A stretch of DNA of 20,074 nucleotides from JBCDCE01 sp039182515 (GCA_039182515.1 JBCDCE010000067.1:1-20074); one strand, 5' to 3'; positions 1 through 6,538 are shown, numbered from the stretch's first letter. A program made the numbers and translations. The notes: a model not told the origin generated them from the letters alone.

Positions 1-2
1 AA

Positions 3-815
3 AGTTTTGTCGCTGCCGCGATGGATCTGAATGTCACGCAGGCCGCGATTGCGCAGCATGTGCGCAAACTGGAAAAGGACCTTGCCGAGCCTTTATTGCA
101 GCGCGAGGGTCGTGGGGTTCGTCTTACATCAGCGGGGCGCGATCTGGCGCAAGCGCTTGAGCAAGGGTTCGGCGTGATTGAGGATGGGATTGAGGCTATT
201 CGCGCCAAACGCGCGGCGCGACCGCTGACAATCACCACCACACCGTCCTTCGCCACCCATTGGCTGATGCCGCGCATCGGCGATTTTTGGAGCCGTCATC
301 CCGAGGTTGCGCTTAACATCCAACCCGCAGCCCGCCCTGTGGATATCACCAGAGATGGTATCGACTTGGCGATTAGGTTTGGCGCTGGCTCTTGGCCGGG
401 ACTGCAAGCTGAGCTTCTCACGGATGGGAGTTTCTGGGTGGTTGCGCGGCCGGATTTAATCTCAAATCTGCGCGCGGGATGCTTGGATGATGTGGCGCAT
501 CTCACTTGGCTCTTTGAAGAGCAAATGCCTGAGTTTCGCGCGCTGGTGGCGCAAGAGGGCGTCACTTTGGATCCGCAAAATACGACCATGTTGAGCACAA
601 ACCTTCTTGTCATGGCAGGCGTGCGCGCGGGACTAGGCGTGACCATACAGCCCAAATCGATCGTCAGCGCGGATGTGGATCAGGGCGCTCTGGCCAAAAT
701 CTGCGAACTCTCCCACGCGCACTTGGCCTATTATATGGTGCACGTCCCAAGCCGGGAGCCAAAGGGGTTGAAGGTCTTCATGAAGTGGCTGCGCGCACAA
801 ACCAAAACCGACTAG
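3..815 (+). CDS. LysR-family transcriptional regulator, GcvA-like (5' end outside window)
   Basis: DNA-binding regulator with an N-terminal winged helix-turn-helix and a C-terminal LysR substrate-binding domain. The frame is open from the first bases and reads SFVAAAMDLNVTQAAIAQHV, the middle of the conserved LysR helix-turn-helix. The ATG at 21 is therefore internal, and roughly 20-25 N-terminal residues lie outside the window. The effector domain begins near LTITTTPSFATHWLMPR and contains PVDITRDGIDLAIRFGAGSWPG, typical of the GcvA/AmpR-like branch. The C-terminus is complete (TAG at 813-815). Effector and targets cannot be read from the sequence. Its only visible neighbour, the acyltransferase downstream on the same strand, is about 80 bp away and need not be a target. 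Confidence 0.9.
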   Translation, partial: SFVAAAMDLNVTQAAIAQHVRKLEKDLAEPLLQREGRGVRLTSAGRDLAQALEQGFGVIEDGIEAIRAKRAARPLTITTTPSFATHWLMPRIGDFWSRHPEVALNIQPAARPVDITRDGIDLAIRFGAGSWPGLQAELLTDGSFWVVARPDLISNLRAGCLDDVAHLTWLFEEQMPEFRALVAQEGVTLDPQNTTMLSTNLLVMAGVRAGLGVTIQPKSIVSADVDQGALAKICELSHAHLAYYMVHVPSREPKGLKVFMKWLRAQTKTD

Positions 816-816
816 G

Positions 817-871
817 CCCACAACAAAGGCGTCCCAAAGGAGCTGCGTGTCAGCCTGACTTGTTTTGTGGG
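817..871 (+). other. Imperfect inverted repeat after the LysR gene
   Basis: CCCACAA (817-823) plus CAA (824-826) can pair with TTG (860-862) and TTGTGGG (865-871), with a 2-nt bulge and a 33-nt loop. There is no following U tract, so it is a weak terminator candidate. It overlaps the TTG codon at 865 that would give the longest reading of the next gene, which favours the later ATG at 895. Confidence 0.3.
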
Positions 872-894
872 ATTGTGCCTGTCATCCTCTCAAA

Positions 895-2235
895 ATGGGG
901 GGAACGATCGACTTACCTGTTTGGGTTGTTGTGCTTGTGGGCATATTGGCGGCGCTAAGCTTAATGGAGCGCGCCCTTATTCCGTCTGTGCGCTGGTTTA
1001 TTCGCCGCCGCGCCGAACGCATCGTGGCGCGGCTCAACACCAATTTAGAGCGCCCCATAGAGCCGTTTAAACTCGCGCGCCGACACGACATGATCCAGAG
1101 GCTTATCTATCATCCGGATGTGGCCCAGGCCGTTGCCGAGCACGTGACTGAGACCGGAGACCGGGAAGACGTGGCCTTTGAGAAGGCCAGGCGTTACGCG
1201 CGCGAGATCGTCCCCAGCTTTTCGGCCTTTGCGTATTTCACCATTGGCACTAAGGGGGCTGGGTTTATCGCGCGGTCTCTCTACAGGGTACGGCTGGCAC
1301 ATTATGATGAGAGCCTTGCGGACGTAGACCCAAATACAACCGTTATCTTTGTGATGAACCACCGTTCAAATTTGGACTACGTGCTGGTGACCTATTTGGC
1401 CGCTGAACGGTCTGCTTTGTCTTATGCTGTTGGTGAATGGGCGCGGATTTGGCCGCTGTCTAAGCTCATTCGGTCCATGGGCGGCTATTTCATCCGGCGC
1501 AAATCGCGCAACGCGCTCTACCGAGCCGTGCTGGCGCGTTATGTTGAAATGGCGACGCAAGGTGGAGTGACCCAGGCTATTTTTCCGGAAGGCGGGTTGA
1601 GCTTGGATGGTCGGCTAGCACCGCCCAAACTGGGATTGCTCGACTATGTGGTTCGCGGCGCAGATCTTGAAGCACGCGATGTGCTCTTTGTGCCTGTGGC
1701 TTTGAACTATGACCGAGTGCTCGAAGACCGCATTTTGATGTCAGCCGGTGAAAAGGGCGAACGGCGCTTCCGGCCCCGCATCAAAGACACGGTGGATTTC
1801 GTCGCCAAACAAATCTGGCTGCGCATAACAGGCGGTTTTCACCGCAACGGCTATGCCGCTGTGAGCTTTGGAGCGCCTGTATCCCTGCGAGAATTAGGAG
1901 GAATTTCCACTGAAGATCTGGCTCAGCGGCTCATGCAAGACATTGGCGCTGTTGTGCCCGTGGTTCCGGTGCCGCTTGTTTGCCAGGCTTTGCTGAGCGG
2001 TGCGCAAACGCGTGAAGACATCTATCCTTGTTGCGCAAAGCTCTTAGAGGGCCTGAAAGGCTCGACCGTTCATTTGCCCAGAGACTCGCTAACCTATGCG
2101 GTTGAAGTCGGCCTGCGTATGTTGCGGCTCCGGCATGTGATCTCAGAAGGCACGCCGATCGAGATCAAAGACCGGGACATTTTGGAGTTTTACGCGCAAT
2201 CTATTGAGCATCTGATCGTGGCGCCCAAGCCTTGA
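895..2235 (+). CDS. PlsB-like glycerolipid acyltransferase (PlsC/GPAT superfamily)
   Basis: Predicted membrane-associated acyltransferase of phospholipid synthesis, moving an acyl chain onto glycerol-3-phosphate or lysophosphatidate. Block I is NHRSNLDY (residues 155-162), carrying the catalytic His and Asp in the HRSxxDY form of PlsB rather than the HxxxxD of most PlsC proteins. A GGYFIRR block follows, then block III FPEGG (230-234) followed by GRLAPPKLG, again PlsB-like. A hydrophobic segment at residues 7-25 (LPVWVVVLVGILAALSL) is a likely membrane anchor. At 446 residues it is much shorter than E. coli PlsB (about 800). The frame extends back to a TTG at 865, but ATG 895 is chosen because MGGTIDLPVW resembles the N-terminus I recall for roseobacter homologues. 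Neither start has a clear Shine-Dalgarno sequence. Substrate choice (G3P or lyso-PA) is open. Confidence 0.85.
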   Translation: MGGTIDLPVWVVVLVGILAALSLMERALIPSVRWFIRRRAERIVARLNTNLERPIEPFKLARRHDMIQRLIYHPDVAQAVAEHVTETGDREDVAFEKARRYAREIVPSFSAFAYFTIGTKGAGFIARSLYRVRLAHYDESLADVDPNTTVIFVMNHRSNLDYVLVTYLAAERSALSYAVGEWARIWPLSKLIRSMGGYFIRRKSRNALYRAVLARYVEMATQGGVTQAIFPEGGLSLDGRLAPPKLGLLDYVVRGADLEARDVLFVPVALNYDRVLEDRILMSAGEKGERRFRPRIKDTVDFVAKQIWLRITGGFHRNGYAAVSFGAPVSLRELGGISTEDLAQRLMQDIGAVVPVVPVPLVCQALLSGAQTREDIYPCCAKLLEGLKGSTVHLPRDSLTYAVEVGLRMLRLRHVISEGTPIEIKDRDILEFYAQSIEHLIVAPKP

Positions 2236-2250
2236 CTGGGGGATGGGTCC

Positions 2251-2285
2251 AATAAAAATGGCCGCTGGTGAGGCGCCGGCGACCA
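2251..2285 (-). terminator. Candidate intrinsic terminator for the CTERM-protein gene
   Basis: Read on the minus strand, a hairpin with arms at 2274-2285 and 2259-2270 (one C/A mismatch, two G-U pairs, 3-nt loop) is followed by TTTTTATT (2258-2251). It lies about 50 nt past the stop codon at 2336 and just after the convergent acyltransferase gene. The U tract is on the minus-strand side, so it most likely ends the minus transcript. Confidence 0.5.
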
Positions 2286-2335
2286 AATTTGCTGCGTAAA
2301 ACGCAACGAGGGAAAGTGTGAATGGAACTAAAACA

Positions 2336-2983
2336 TTAAGCCTTTTTGCGACGCCCTGCGAAGACGCCGCCAAACAGTGCACCGCCCAACAAGAGGCCAG
2401 CTGCTGGTACGGGTACGGAAGAAACCGCAAGGCCTTCAACACGGTAGTCATCGTTGCCAAAGAGACCTTCGCCGGGCACCGTTGCAATCAAGAAGCGATA
2501 GTCGCCGTCCAGCGCTACAGGGGCATTGTCGTTGCTGCCAGTATCCAGAAGATCTGAATTAGTGGTCAGACACAGAAACGCGCCGGGACCTTGGCAAGTC
2601 AAAACGGCCGCATCGTTAGAAGCGTAGATCTCCCACTGATCGCGACGGCTTGCGTCGTCAAGCGTGATGGAGGTCAGCGAGCGGGCCCATTTAAGGTCAA
2701 ATACAAGTGCGTCACGGCCCAAGAAGTTGTCAATTTGCGAGTCATCAAAGAACGCGCCAACACCCAAGGCCCCACCTTGACGGACAATTGTTGGGGCGCG
2801 GAAGAGTGCGTTGTTTACGGCTGTAGCTGTAAGCGATGTGCTGTCTGTGGTGTCAGAGAAATCAGCTGACTGACCCAAGTTGCCGCTTGGACCACCAAAA
2901 TCGAATGTGAAGGAAGCAGCAGAAACGGATGTTGCAGAAATAATTGCCAAAGACGCGGCAGCGAGGAGACCTTTGATACGCAT
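2336..2983 (-). CDS. Secreted protein with VPVPA-CTERM (VPLPA/PEP-CTERM type) sorting signal
   Basis: Exported surface or exopolysaccharide-associated protein of 215 residues. It has an N-terminal signal peptide (basic MRIK, hydrophobic core, AxA-like cleavage near SVSAASF). The body is rich in Asp/Ser/Thr and holds two Cys in a C-x7-C arrangement (CQGPGAFLC). The C-terminus is a textbook sorting signal: VPVPA, then a hydrophobic helix rich in Gly and Leu, then the basic end GRRKKA. In the PEP-CTERM scheme an exosortase cuts at this motif after Sec export; the VPLPA variant is the one common in Rhodobacterales. No exosortase or EPS gene is in the window, so it is an orphan substrate here. The body function is unknown; the pattern SITLDDASRRDQWEIYASND suggests a beta-rich domain. 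The start has AAAGG about 11 nt upstream. Confidence 0.85.
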   Translation of the reverse strand: MRIKGLLAAASLAIISATSVSAASFTFDFGGPSGNLGQSADFSDTTDSTSLTATAVNNALFRAPTIVRQGGALGVGAFFDDSQIDNFLGRDALVFDLKWARSLTSITLDDASRRDQWEIYASNDAAVLTCQGPGAFLCLTTNSDLLDTGSNDNAPVALDGDYRFLIATVPGEGLFGNDDYRVEGLAVSSVPVPAAGLLLGGALFGGVFAGRRKKA

Positions 2984-3017
2984 TGTAACAAACCTTTATG
3001 ACCGGCCCCCACCGTTC

Positions 3018-3047
3018 ATGCCCAAGTTGTGCCCCAATCGTGCCCCA
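3018..3047 (-). repeat. Three 11-bp-spaced TGGGGCAC-type repeats upstream of the CTERM-protein gene
   Basis: On the minus strand TGGGGCAC, TGGGGCAC and TTGGGCAT follow one another at an exact 11-bp period (plus-strand starts 3040, 3029, 3018), about one helical turn each. They lie 35-65 bp upstream of the ATG at 2983, where promoter or operator elements are expected. Confidence 0.55.
3019..3034 (-). promoter_or_regulatory. Candidate sigma-54 (-24/-12) promoter of the CTERM-protein gene
   Basis: The minus strand reads GGGCACAACTTGGGCA: a perfect GGCAC -24 core, ten bases, then GC at -12. The TT before the -12 GC of the consensus is GG here. A start 12 nt downstream would give a leader of about 25 nt before the ATG at 2983, a sensible distance. 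This is inferred from spacing and core match only. Confidence 0.35.
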
Positions 3048-3329
3048 TTTGAGAACCCGCTGATTTGGAAACAAAGCGTGTCAAAATTGAGGCGTAATCC
3101 GCCACAATTCGGACATGCGCCAAGATAGTCTTATCGTTTCACGGGGTTTACTGGCTTTTCGGGATCGAGAGAGTTATAAAATTACCCAAAATACCTTTTT
3201 TGAGTTGCTATATTGCGCAGCGAGGCGTAAATCACCCTCAGAAAAGCGATTCTGCACTGCGGCAAAGCCTAACAGGCAACCTCAGACAGTTTCGTCCTTG
3301 TTAACCGGAGGCTAGCTGAGGAGATGACC
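3048..3329 (+). other. Intergenic region upstream of ccr
   Basis: This AT-richer spacer has no convincing gene. An open frame at 3115-3315 has no ribosome-binding site and an unremarkable translation. It must hold the ccr promoter; TATATT at about 3208-3213 and TATAAA at about 3175-3180 are -10-like, but neither has a well-spaced -35. A GTTAACC sits at 3300-3306 and the ribosome-binding site GAGGAG at 3318-3323. Confidence 0.4.
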
Positions 3330-4619
3330 ATGGCACTCGACACACAAAACGAAATTGTCGCTTATGACGCCCCAGAGAAAGACCTCTATGAAATGGGCGA
3401 AATGCCCCCTCTAGGCTACGTGCCCAAACAGATGTACGCCTGGGCCATTCGCAAAGAGCGCCACGGCGAACCTGATACCGCCATGCAGCTCGAAGTTGTT
3501 GATATGCCAAAGCTCGACAGTCACGATGTTTTGGTGCTCGTGATGGCCGCAGGCGTTAATTATAACGGTGTTTGGGCCTCTTTGGGTCAACCCATCAGCC
3601 CGTTTGATGGGCACAAGCAGCCATACCACATCGCTGGATCAGACGCCTCTGGCATCGTTTGGGCGGTGGGCGATAAAGTAAAGCGCTGGAAAGTGGGGGA
3701 TGAAGTTGTCATCCACTGCAACCAAGACGATGGCGATGACGAGCACTGCAACGGCGGCGATCCCATGTATTCGCCAAGCCAGCGGATCTGGGGCTATGAG
3801 ACGCCAGACGGCTCTTTTGCGCAATTCACAGCTGTGCAGGCGCAGCAAATCATGCCACGCCCGAAACATCTAACTTGGGAAGAGAGCGCTTGCTACACTC
3901 TAACGCTGGCGACGGCTTACCGGATGCTGTTCGGCCACGAGCCCCACGATCTCAAACTAGGGCAAAACGTCCTTGTTTGGGGTGCATCCGGTGGCCTTGG
4001 CTCCTATGCGATACAGCTCATCAATACAGCCGGTGCAAATGCAATCGGTGTTATTTCAGATGAAAGTAAGCGTGACTTTGTCATGGGGCTTGGCGCCAAA
4101 GGCGTCATCAACCGCAAAGACTTTAATTGCTGGGGCCAACTCCCAACAGTGAACACACCTGAGTACAATGATTGGTTCAAAGAGGCGCGCAAGTTTGGCA
4201 AAGCGATTTGGGACATCACCGGCAAAGGCGTGAACGTCGATATGGTGTTTGAACACCCAGGTGAAAGCACATTCCCAGTGTCGACCTTTGTTGTGAAAAA
4301 AGGCGGTATGGTTGTGATATGTGCTGGCACAACCGGCTACAATCTCACATTTGACGTGCGCTACATGTGGATGCACCAAAAGCGCCTGCAGGGCTCGCAC
4401 TTTGCACACCTTAAGCAAGCTATGGCCGCGAACCAGCTGATGGTCGAACGACGCTTGGATCCGTGTATGTCTGAAGTCTTTGCTTGGGACGATCTGCGAG
4501 CGGCGCATATGAAAATGATGCGCAATGAGCACAAGCCCGGCAATATGTCAGTTTTGGTCCAGGCGCCAAAAACCGGTCTGCGGACGTTTGAAGACACACT
4601 CGAGGCTGCCAAAAAGTAA
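3330..4619 (+). CDS. ccr: Crotonyl-CoA carboxylase/reductase
   Basis: Cytoplasmic enzyme of the MDR superfamily that reductively carboxylates crotonyl-CoA with NADPH and CO2 to (2S)-ethylmalonyl-CoA, the committed step of the ethylmalonyl-CoA pathway for acetyl-CoA assimilation. The 429-residue protein is near full length and very close to Rhodobacter Ccr, with recognisable stretches DGHKQPYHIAGSDASGIVWA, VIHCNQDDGDDEHCNGGDPM and RYMWMHQKRLQGSHFAHLKQ. The nucleotide-binding loop GASGGLGSY is at residues 218-226. ATG 3330 (MALDTQNEIVAYDAP) is chosen over ATG 3324: GAGGAG ends directly at 3324, whereas 3330 gives a 6-nt spacing, and family proteins begin MALD. Ethylmalonyl-CoA mutase, often nearby, is absent. 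A terminator follows, then the luxR-luxI locus. Confidence 0.97.
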   Translation: MALDTQNEIVAYDAPEKDLYEMGEMPPLGYVPKQMYAWAIRKERHGEPDTAMQLEVVDMPKLDSHDVLVLVMAAGVNYNGVWASLGQPISPFDGHKQPYHIAGSDASGIVWAVGDKVKRWKVGDEVVIHCNQDDGDDEHCNGGDPMYSPSQRIWGYETPDGSFAQFTAVQAQQIMPRPKHLTWEESACYTLTLATAYRMLFGHEPHDLKLGQNVLVWGASGGLGSYAIQLINTAGANAIGVISDESKRDFVMGLGAKGVINRKDFNCWGQLPTVNTPEYNDWFKEARKFGKAIWDITGKGVNVDMVFEHPGESTFPVSTFVVKKGGMVVICAGTTGYNLTFDVRYMWMHQKRLQGSHFAHLKQAMAANQLMVERRLDPCMSEVFAWDDLRAAHMKMMRNEHKPGNMSVLVQAPKTGLRTFEDTLEAAKK

Positions 4620-4660
4620 ACGAAGGTAAGATCGGGGCAGAGTCTCGAGCATAACTTCCG

Positions 4661-4675
4661 TTAACCTTTGGTTAA
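4661..4675 (+). promoter_or_regulatory. Full CtrA-type box TTAA-N7-TTAA (distal)
   Basis: TTAACCTTTGGTTAACC contains TTAA, seven bases and TTAA, followed by CC, matching the alphaproteobacterial CtrA consensus TTAA-N7-TTAAC. It is also a 6-3-6 palindrome (TTAACC/GGTTAA). It lies 42 bp past the ccr stop and before the ccr terminator, about 200 bp upstream of the small gene that precedes luxR. Confidence 0.55.
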
Positions 4676-4692
4676 CCTAACTTAAGAACTAC

Positions 4693-4738
4693 GGGCTTTC
4701 TGTTAACCTTTGCTAAGGTCGGAAAGCCCAATTTTTTT
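4693..4738 (+). terminator. Intrinsic terminator of ccr
   Basis: GGGCTTTC (4693-4700) pairs with GAAAGCCC (4722-4729). Inside it ACCTT (4706-4710) pairs with AAGGT (4715-4719) around a TGCT loop, with a G-C and a G-U pair and a 3-nt bulge between. The stem is followed by a run of seven T (4732-4738). It lies 74 nt past the ccr stop and separates ccr from the quorum-sensing genes. Confidence 0.85.
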
Positions 4739-4838
4739 GTGCCCTTTCAAAATAAGGGGTTAAAATCTACGCCCTCGCTATTTTGGGGGAGAGTAAATAC
4801 GTGAATTTTGAACATTCTCTTCTCCTGATATGTTGATT

Positions 4839-4853
4839 TTAAGAATTCATTAA
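4839..4853 (+). promoter_or_regulatory. Full CtrA-type box TTAA-N7-TTAA (proximal to luxR locus)
   Basis: TTAAGAATTCATTAACCC contains TTAA (4839-4842), seven bases, TTAA (4850-4853) and then CCC, a full match to the CtrA consensus with the preferred trailing C. It ends 22 bp before the ATG of the small gene at 4876 and about 167 bp before luxR. So close to the ATG it would either repress a promoter upstream or activate a transcript starting near the small gene's start and leading into luxR. Confidence 0.6.
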
Positions 4854-4875
4854 CCCTTTAGCAGGAACTCTACTC

Positions 4876-5076
4876 ATGACGCACGATTGGATTATTGACG
4901 TTCTCGCGGACCTAAAGCTCTTTGCTCGCGCGAACGCGATGCCTGACCTCGCCGAGCATCTCGAAGATGCAGCCATGGTCGCAACGCGTGAACTTGCGGT
5001 AGTGGGGGCCGCATCTGTACATGGCGCAAAGGTTAGAAAAATTCCTGGAGGGTTTGGAACGCGCAGCAACGCTTGA
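4876..5076 (+). CDS. Small conserved-looking protein upstream of and overlapping luxR
   Basis: A 66-residue soluble protein of unknown function. Its first 40 residues (MTHDWIIDVLADLKLFARAN, then MPDLAEHLEDAAMVATRELA) read as an amphipathic helical pair and resemble, from memory, short hypothetical proteins annotated in roseobacters. The last 20 or so residues (VHGAKVRKIPGGFGTRSNA) overlap luxR out of frame by 56 bp and look less constrained. AGGAA lies about 10 nt before the ATG, a fair ribosome-binding site. Codon positions look natural in the non-overlapping part. The overlap means luxR translation could be coupled to it. No motif assigns a function. Confidence 0.6.
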   Translation: MTHDWIIDVLADLKLFARANAMPDLAEHLEDAAMVATRELAVVGAASVHGAKVRKIPGGFGTRSNA

Positions 5077-5731
5077 GGATCTTCAAGCGGCCACTGAGGC
5101 GCTGCGATCCTACTATGATGTTACGCATGTCGTATATCATTGGGTCAATTCAGTTGGTGAAAGGTTCGGTGCGGGGACCTACAGCCAGGACTGGGTGGAT
5201 CGATACTTAGAGCGCGACTATCTGCGTATGGACCCAGTCATTATTGGGGCTTTTCAACGCTTTCATCCTGTAAACTGGAAAGACCTCGATTGGTCGAGCA
5301 AGGCGGCAAAGTCCTTTCTCAACGAAGCAATCACCTACGGTCTGGGCGCCCAAGGGATAACAATCCCAGTACGTGGCCCGTCCGGCCAGTTTGCACTCTT
5401 GACGCTCAATGACACGCGCAATGATGCCGATTGGGCAGTCTTTCGAGAAGCCAATCAACGTGACCTCATTTTGATCGCGCATCAGTTTAACAACAAAGCT
5501 CTGGAGTTCGACACTGGGTTTGATCTGACAACGCCTAGTCTCTCCCCACGGGAACTCAGCGCAATGACGCTTTTGGCCAAGGGGTTCAGTCGTGCTCAAG
5601 CAGCGGAAGATATGACAATCTCTGAGCATACTCTTCGAGTTTATGTGGAAGGCGCACGGCACAAATTGGGAGCGCTTAATACAACGCATGCGGTTGCCCG
5701 CGCACTAAGTCAGGGTCTTATCGTCGTATAG
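5021..5731 (+). CDS. luxR: LuxR-family acyl-homoserine-lactone-responsive regulator
   Basis: Quorum-sensing transcription factor of 236 residues. The N-terminal autoinducer-binding domain keeps all six hallmark residues: W58, Y62, D71, P72, W86 and G112, counterparts of TraR/LuxR W57, Y61, D70, P71, W85 and G113. The C-terminal helix-turn-helix starts at LSPREL and keeps the conserved Glu and Gly; the usual Leu four residues after the Glu is Met. It should bind the signal made by the LuxI encoded 144 bp downstream. ATG 5021 is chosen because the protein then starts at the usual distance from the ligand domain; only a distant G-run precedes it, and the start lies inside the small gene, so coupling is possible. 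Two CtrA-type boxes lie upstream. Confidence 0.95.
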   Translation: MAQRLEKFLEGLERAATLEDLQAATEALRSYYDVTHVVYHWVNSVGERFGAGTYSQDWVDRYLERDYLRMDPVIIGAFQRFHPVNWKDLDWSSKAAKSFLNEAITYGLGAQGITIPVRGPSGQFALLTLNDTRNDADWAVFREANQRDLILIAHQFNNKALEFDTGFDLTTPSLSPRELSAMTLLAKGFSRAQAAEDMTISEHTLRVYVEGARHKLGALNTTHAVARALSQGLIVV

Positions 5732-5757
5732 TTTTTGTTAAAACGTGTTGCGCAAAA

Positions 5758-5772
5758 CCGTTGCGCGCACGG
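5758..5772. promoter_or_regulatory. Candidate LuxR operator: CCGT-ACGG inverted repeat
   Basis: CCGTTGCGCGCACGG lies in the luxR-luxI spacer, about 105 bp before the luxI ATG. The arms are CCGT/ACGG around a GC-rich centre, and an 8-bp palindrome TTGCGCAA lies next to it at 5748-5755. Location suggests a LuxR or other operator. It does not match the Vibrio lux-box consensus well. Confidence 0.3.
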
Positions 5773-5810
5773 TGGGCTCAGATTTGAGTAATTCCTGCGC
5801 ACGGTTGGGC
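5765..5810 (+). repeat. Direct repeat GCGCACGGT(T)GGGC in the luxR-luxI spacer
   Basis: GCGCACGGTGGGC (5765-5777) recurs as GCGCACGGTTGGGC (5797-5810) with one inserted T, start-to-start 32 bp or about three helical turns. It lies in the luxI promoter region and may be a pair of regulator half-sites. Confidence 0.45.
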
Positions 5811-5875
5811 AAGATCTTCGAAACCCTAAAAGCCCAGTCTGATTGGCACCGCACACAGCCAATAGGACAGCGCAC

Positions 5876-6538
5876 ATGCTCCGTTACATCTACGCAAACG
5901 ACCTTCACAAAACACCCAACCTCGCCCGCACCATGTTTGAAGATCGCGCTTGGCAATTCAGCGAACGCTTGGGCTGGGAAGTGGAGGTTGATCACCGAGG
6001 CCAAGAACGCGATGCCTACGACGCGCTCAACCCCCTCTATGTTATTTGGGAAAACGCAGAAGGGCGTCACGGCGGCTCCATGCGATTTTTGCCCACCACG
6101 TCTAAATGTATGGTCAACGATCACTTTTCCCATCTCACAGATGGGGTGCTGATCCAATCGCCACTCATCTGGGAATGTACGCGCTTTTGCCTATCGCCTA
6201 AAGCGGATCGGCGCGTTGCGGCTGGTCTCGTCTTGGGAGCAGGCGAAATCATGAAACGCTTCTCGCTGGAGCACTACGTCGGTGTGTTTGATCCCCGCAT
6301 GGAGCGCATTTATCGCCTCTACGGTGTTGAGCCTGAAGTTATCGGGAGCGCAGGTTCGGGCCGCGATAGCATCGGTGTGGGCCTATGGGAAATGACACCG
6401 TCTGCTTGGCCTAAAACGCTTTCAAAGCTTGGTATTACACAATCTGTTTCGGACCATTGGTTCGCGCGGTCGTTTGGCGGTGCGGTGCCAAGCGACATGC
6501 TGCTCGGCGCGAAGGAAAGGCTTCTCGAAGCCGTCTAA
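5876..6538 (+). CDS. luxI: Acyl-homoserine-lactone synthase (LuxI family)
   Basis: Cytoplasmic enzyme that makes an acyl-homoserine lactone from S-adenosylmethionine and acyl-ACP. All family hallmarks are present in 220 residues: R24, F28, W34, the E-x-D-x-Y-D block with D46 and D49, R70 in GGSMRFLPTT, F84, E100 and R103. ATG 5876 is chosen over the longer reading from 5843 because AGGA lies 8 nt upstream and R24/F28/W34 then fall at their standard numbers. The acyl chain cannot be predicted from sequence. It is downstream of luxR on the same strand, 144 bp away, with repeats in between that suit autoregulation. A strong hairpin follows 14 nt past the stop. Confidence 0.96.
   Translation: MLRYIYANDLHKTPNLARTMFEDRAWQFSERLGWEVEVDHRGQERDAYDALNPLYVIWENAEGRHGGSMRFLPTTSKCMVNDHFSHLTDGVLIQSPLIWECTRFCLSPKADRRVAAGLVLGAGEIMKRFSLEHYVGVFDPRMERIYRLYGVEPEVIGSAGSGRDSIGVGLWEMTPSAWPKTLSKLGITQSVSDHWFARSFGGAVPSDMLLGAKERLLEAV

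Noticed and set aside
865..894. TTG start at 865 for the PlsB-like gene
   Set aside because: The ten extra residues (MWDCACHPLK) are atypical, overlap an inverted repeat, and the nearest AAGGAG is over 20 nt away; MGGTIDLPVW from ATG 895 looks like the family N-terminus.
3115..3315. Open frame of 66 codons upstream of ccr
   Set aside because: No ribosome-binding site, no recognisable motif, and it lies where the ccr promoter must be.
4802..4849. Nested inverted repeats TGAATT/AATTCA and AACAT/ATGTT before the small gene, considered as a lux box
   Set aside because: Arms are short and AT-rich, spacing does not suit a 18-20 bp lux box, and part is better explained by the CtrA box at 4839-4853.
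5738..6157. Long frames on both strands across luxI (5745-6152 plus, 5738-6157 minus)
   Set aside because: They are out-of-frame readings of luxI, whose own frame carries every catalytic residue.
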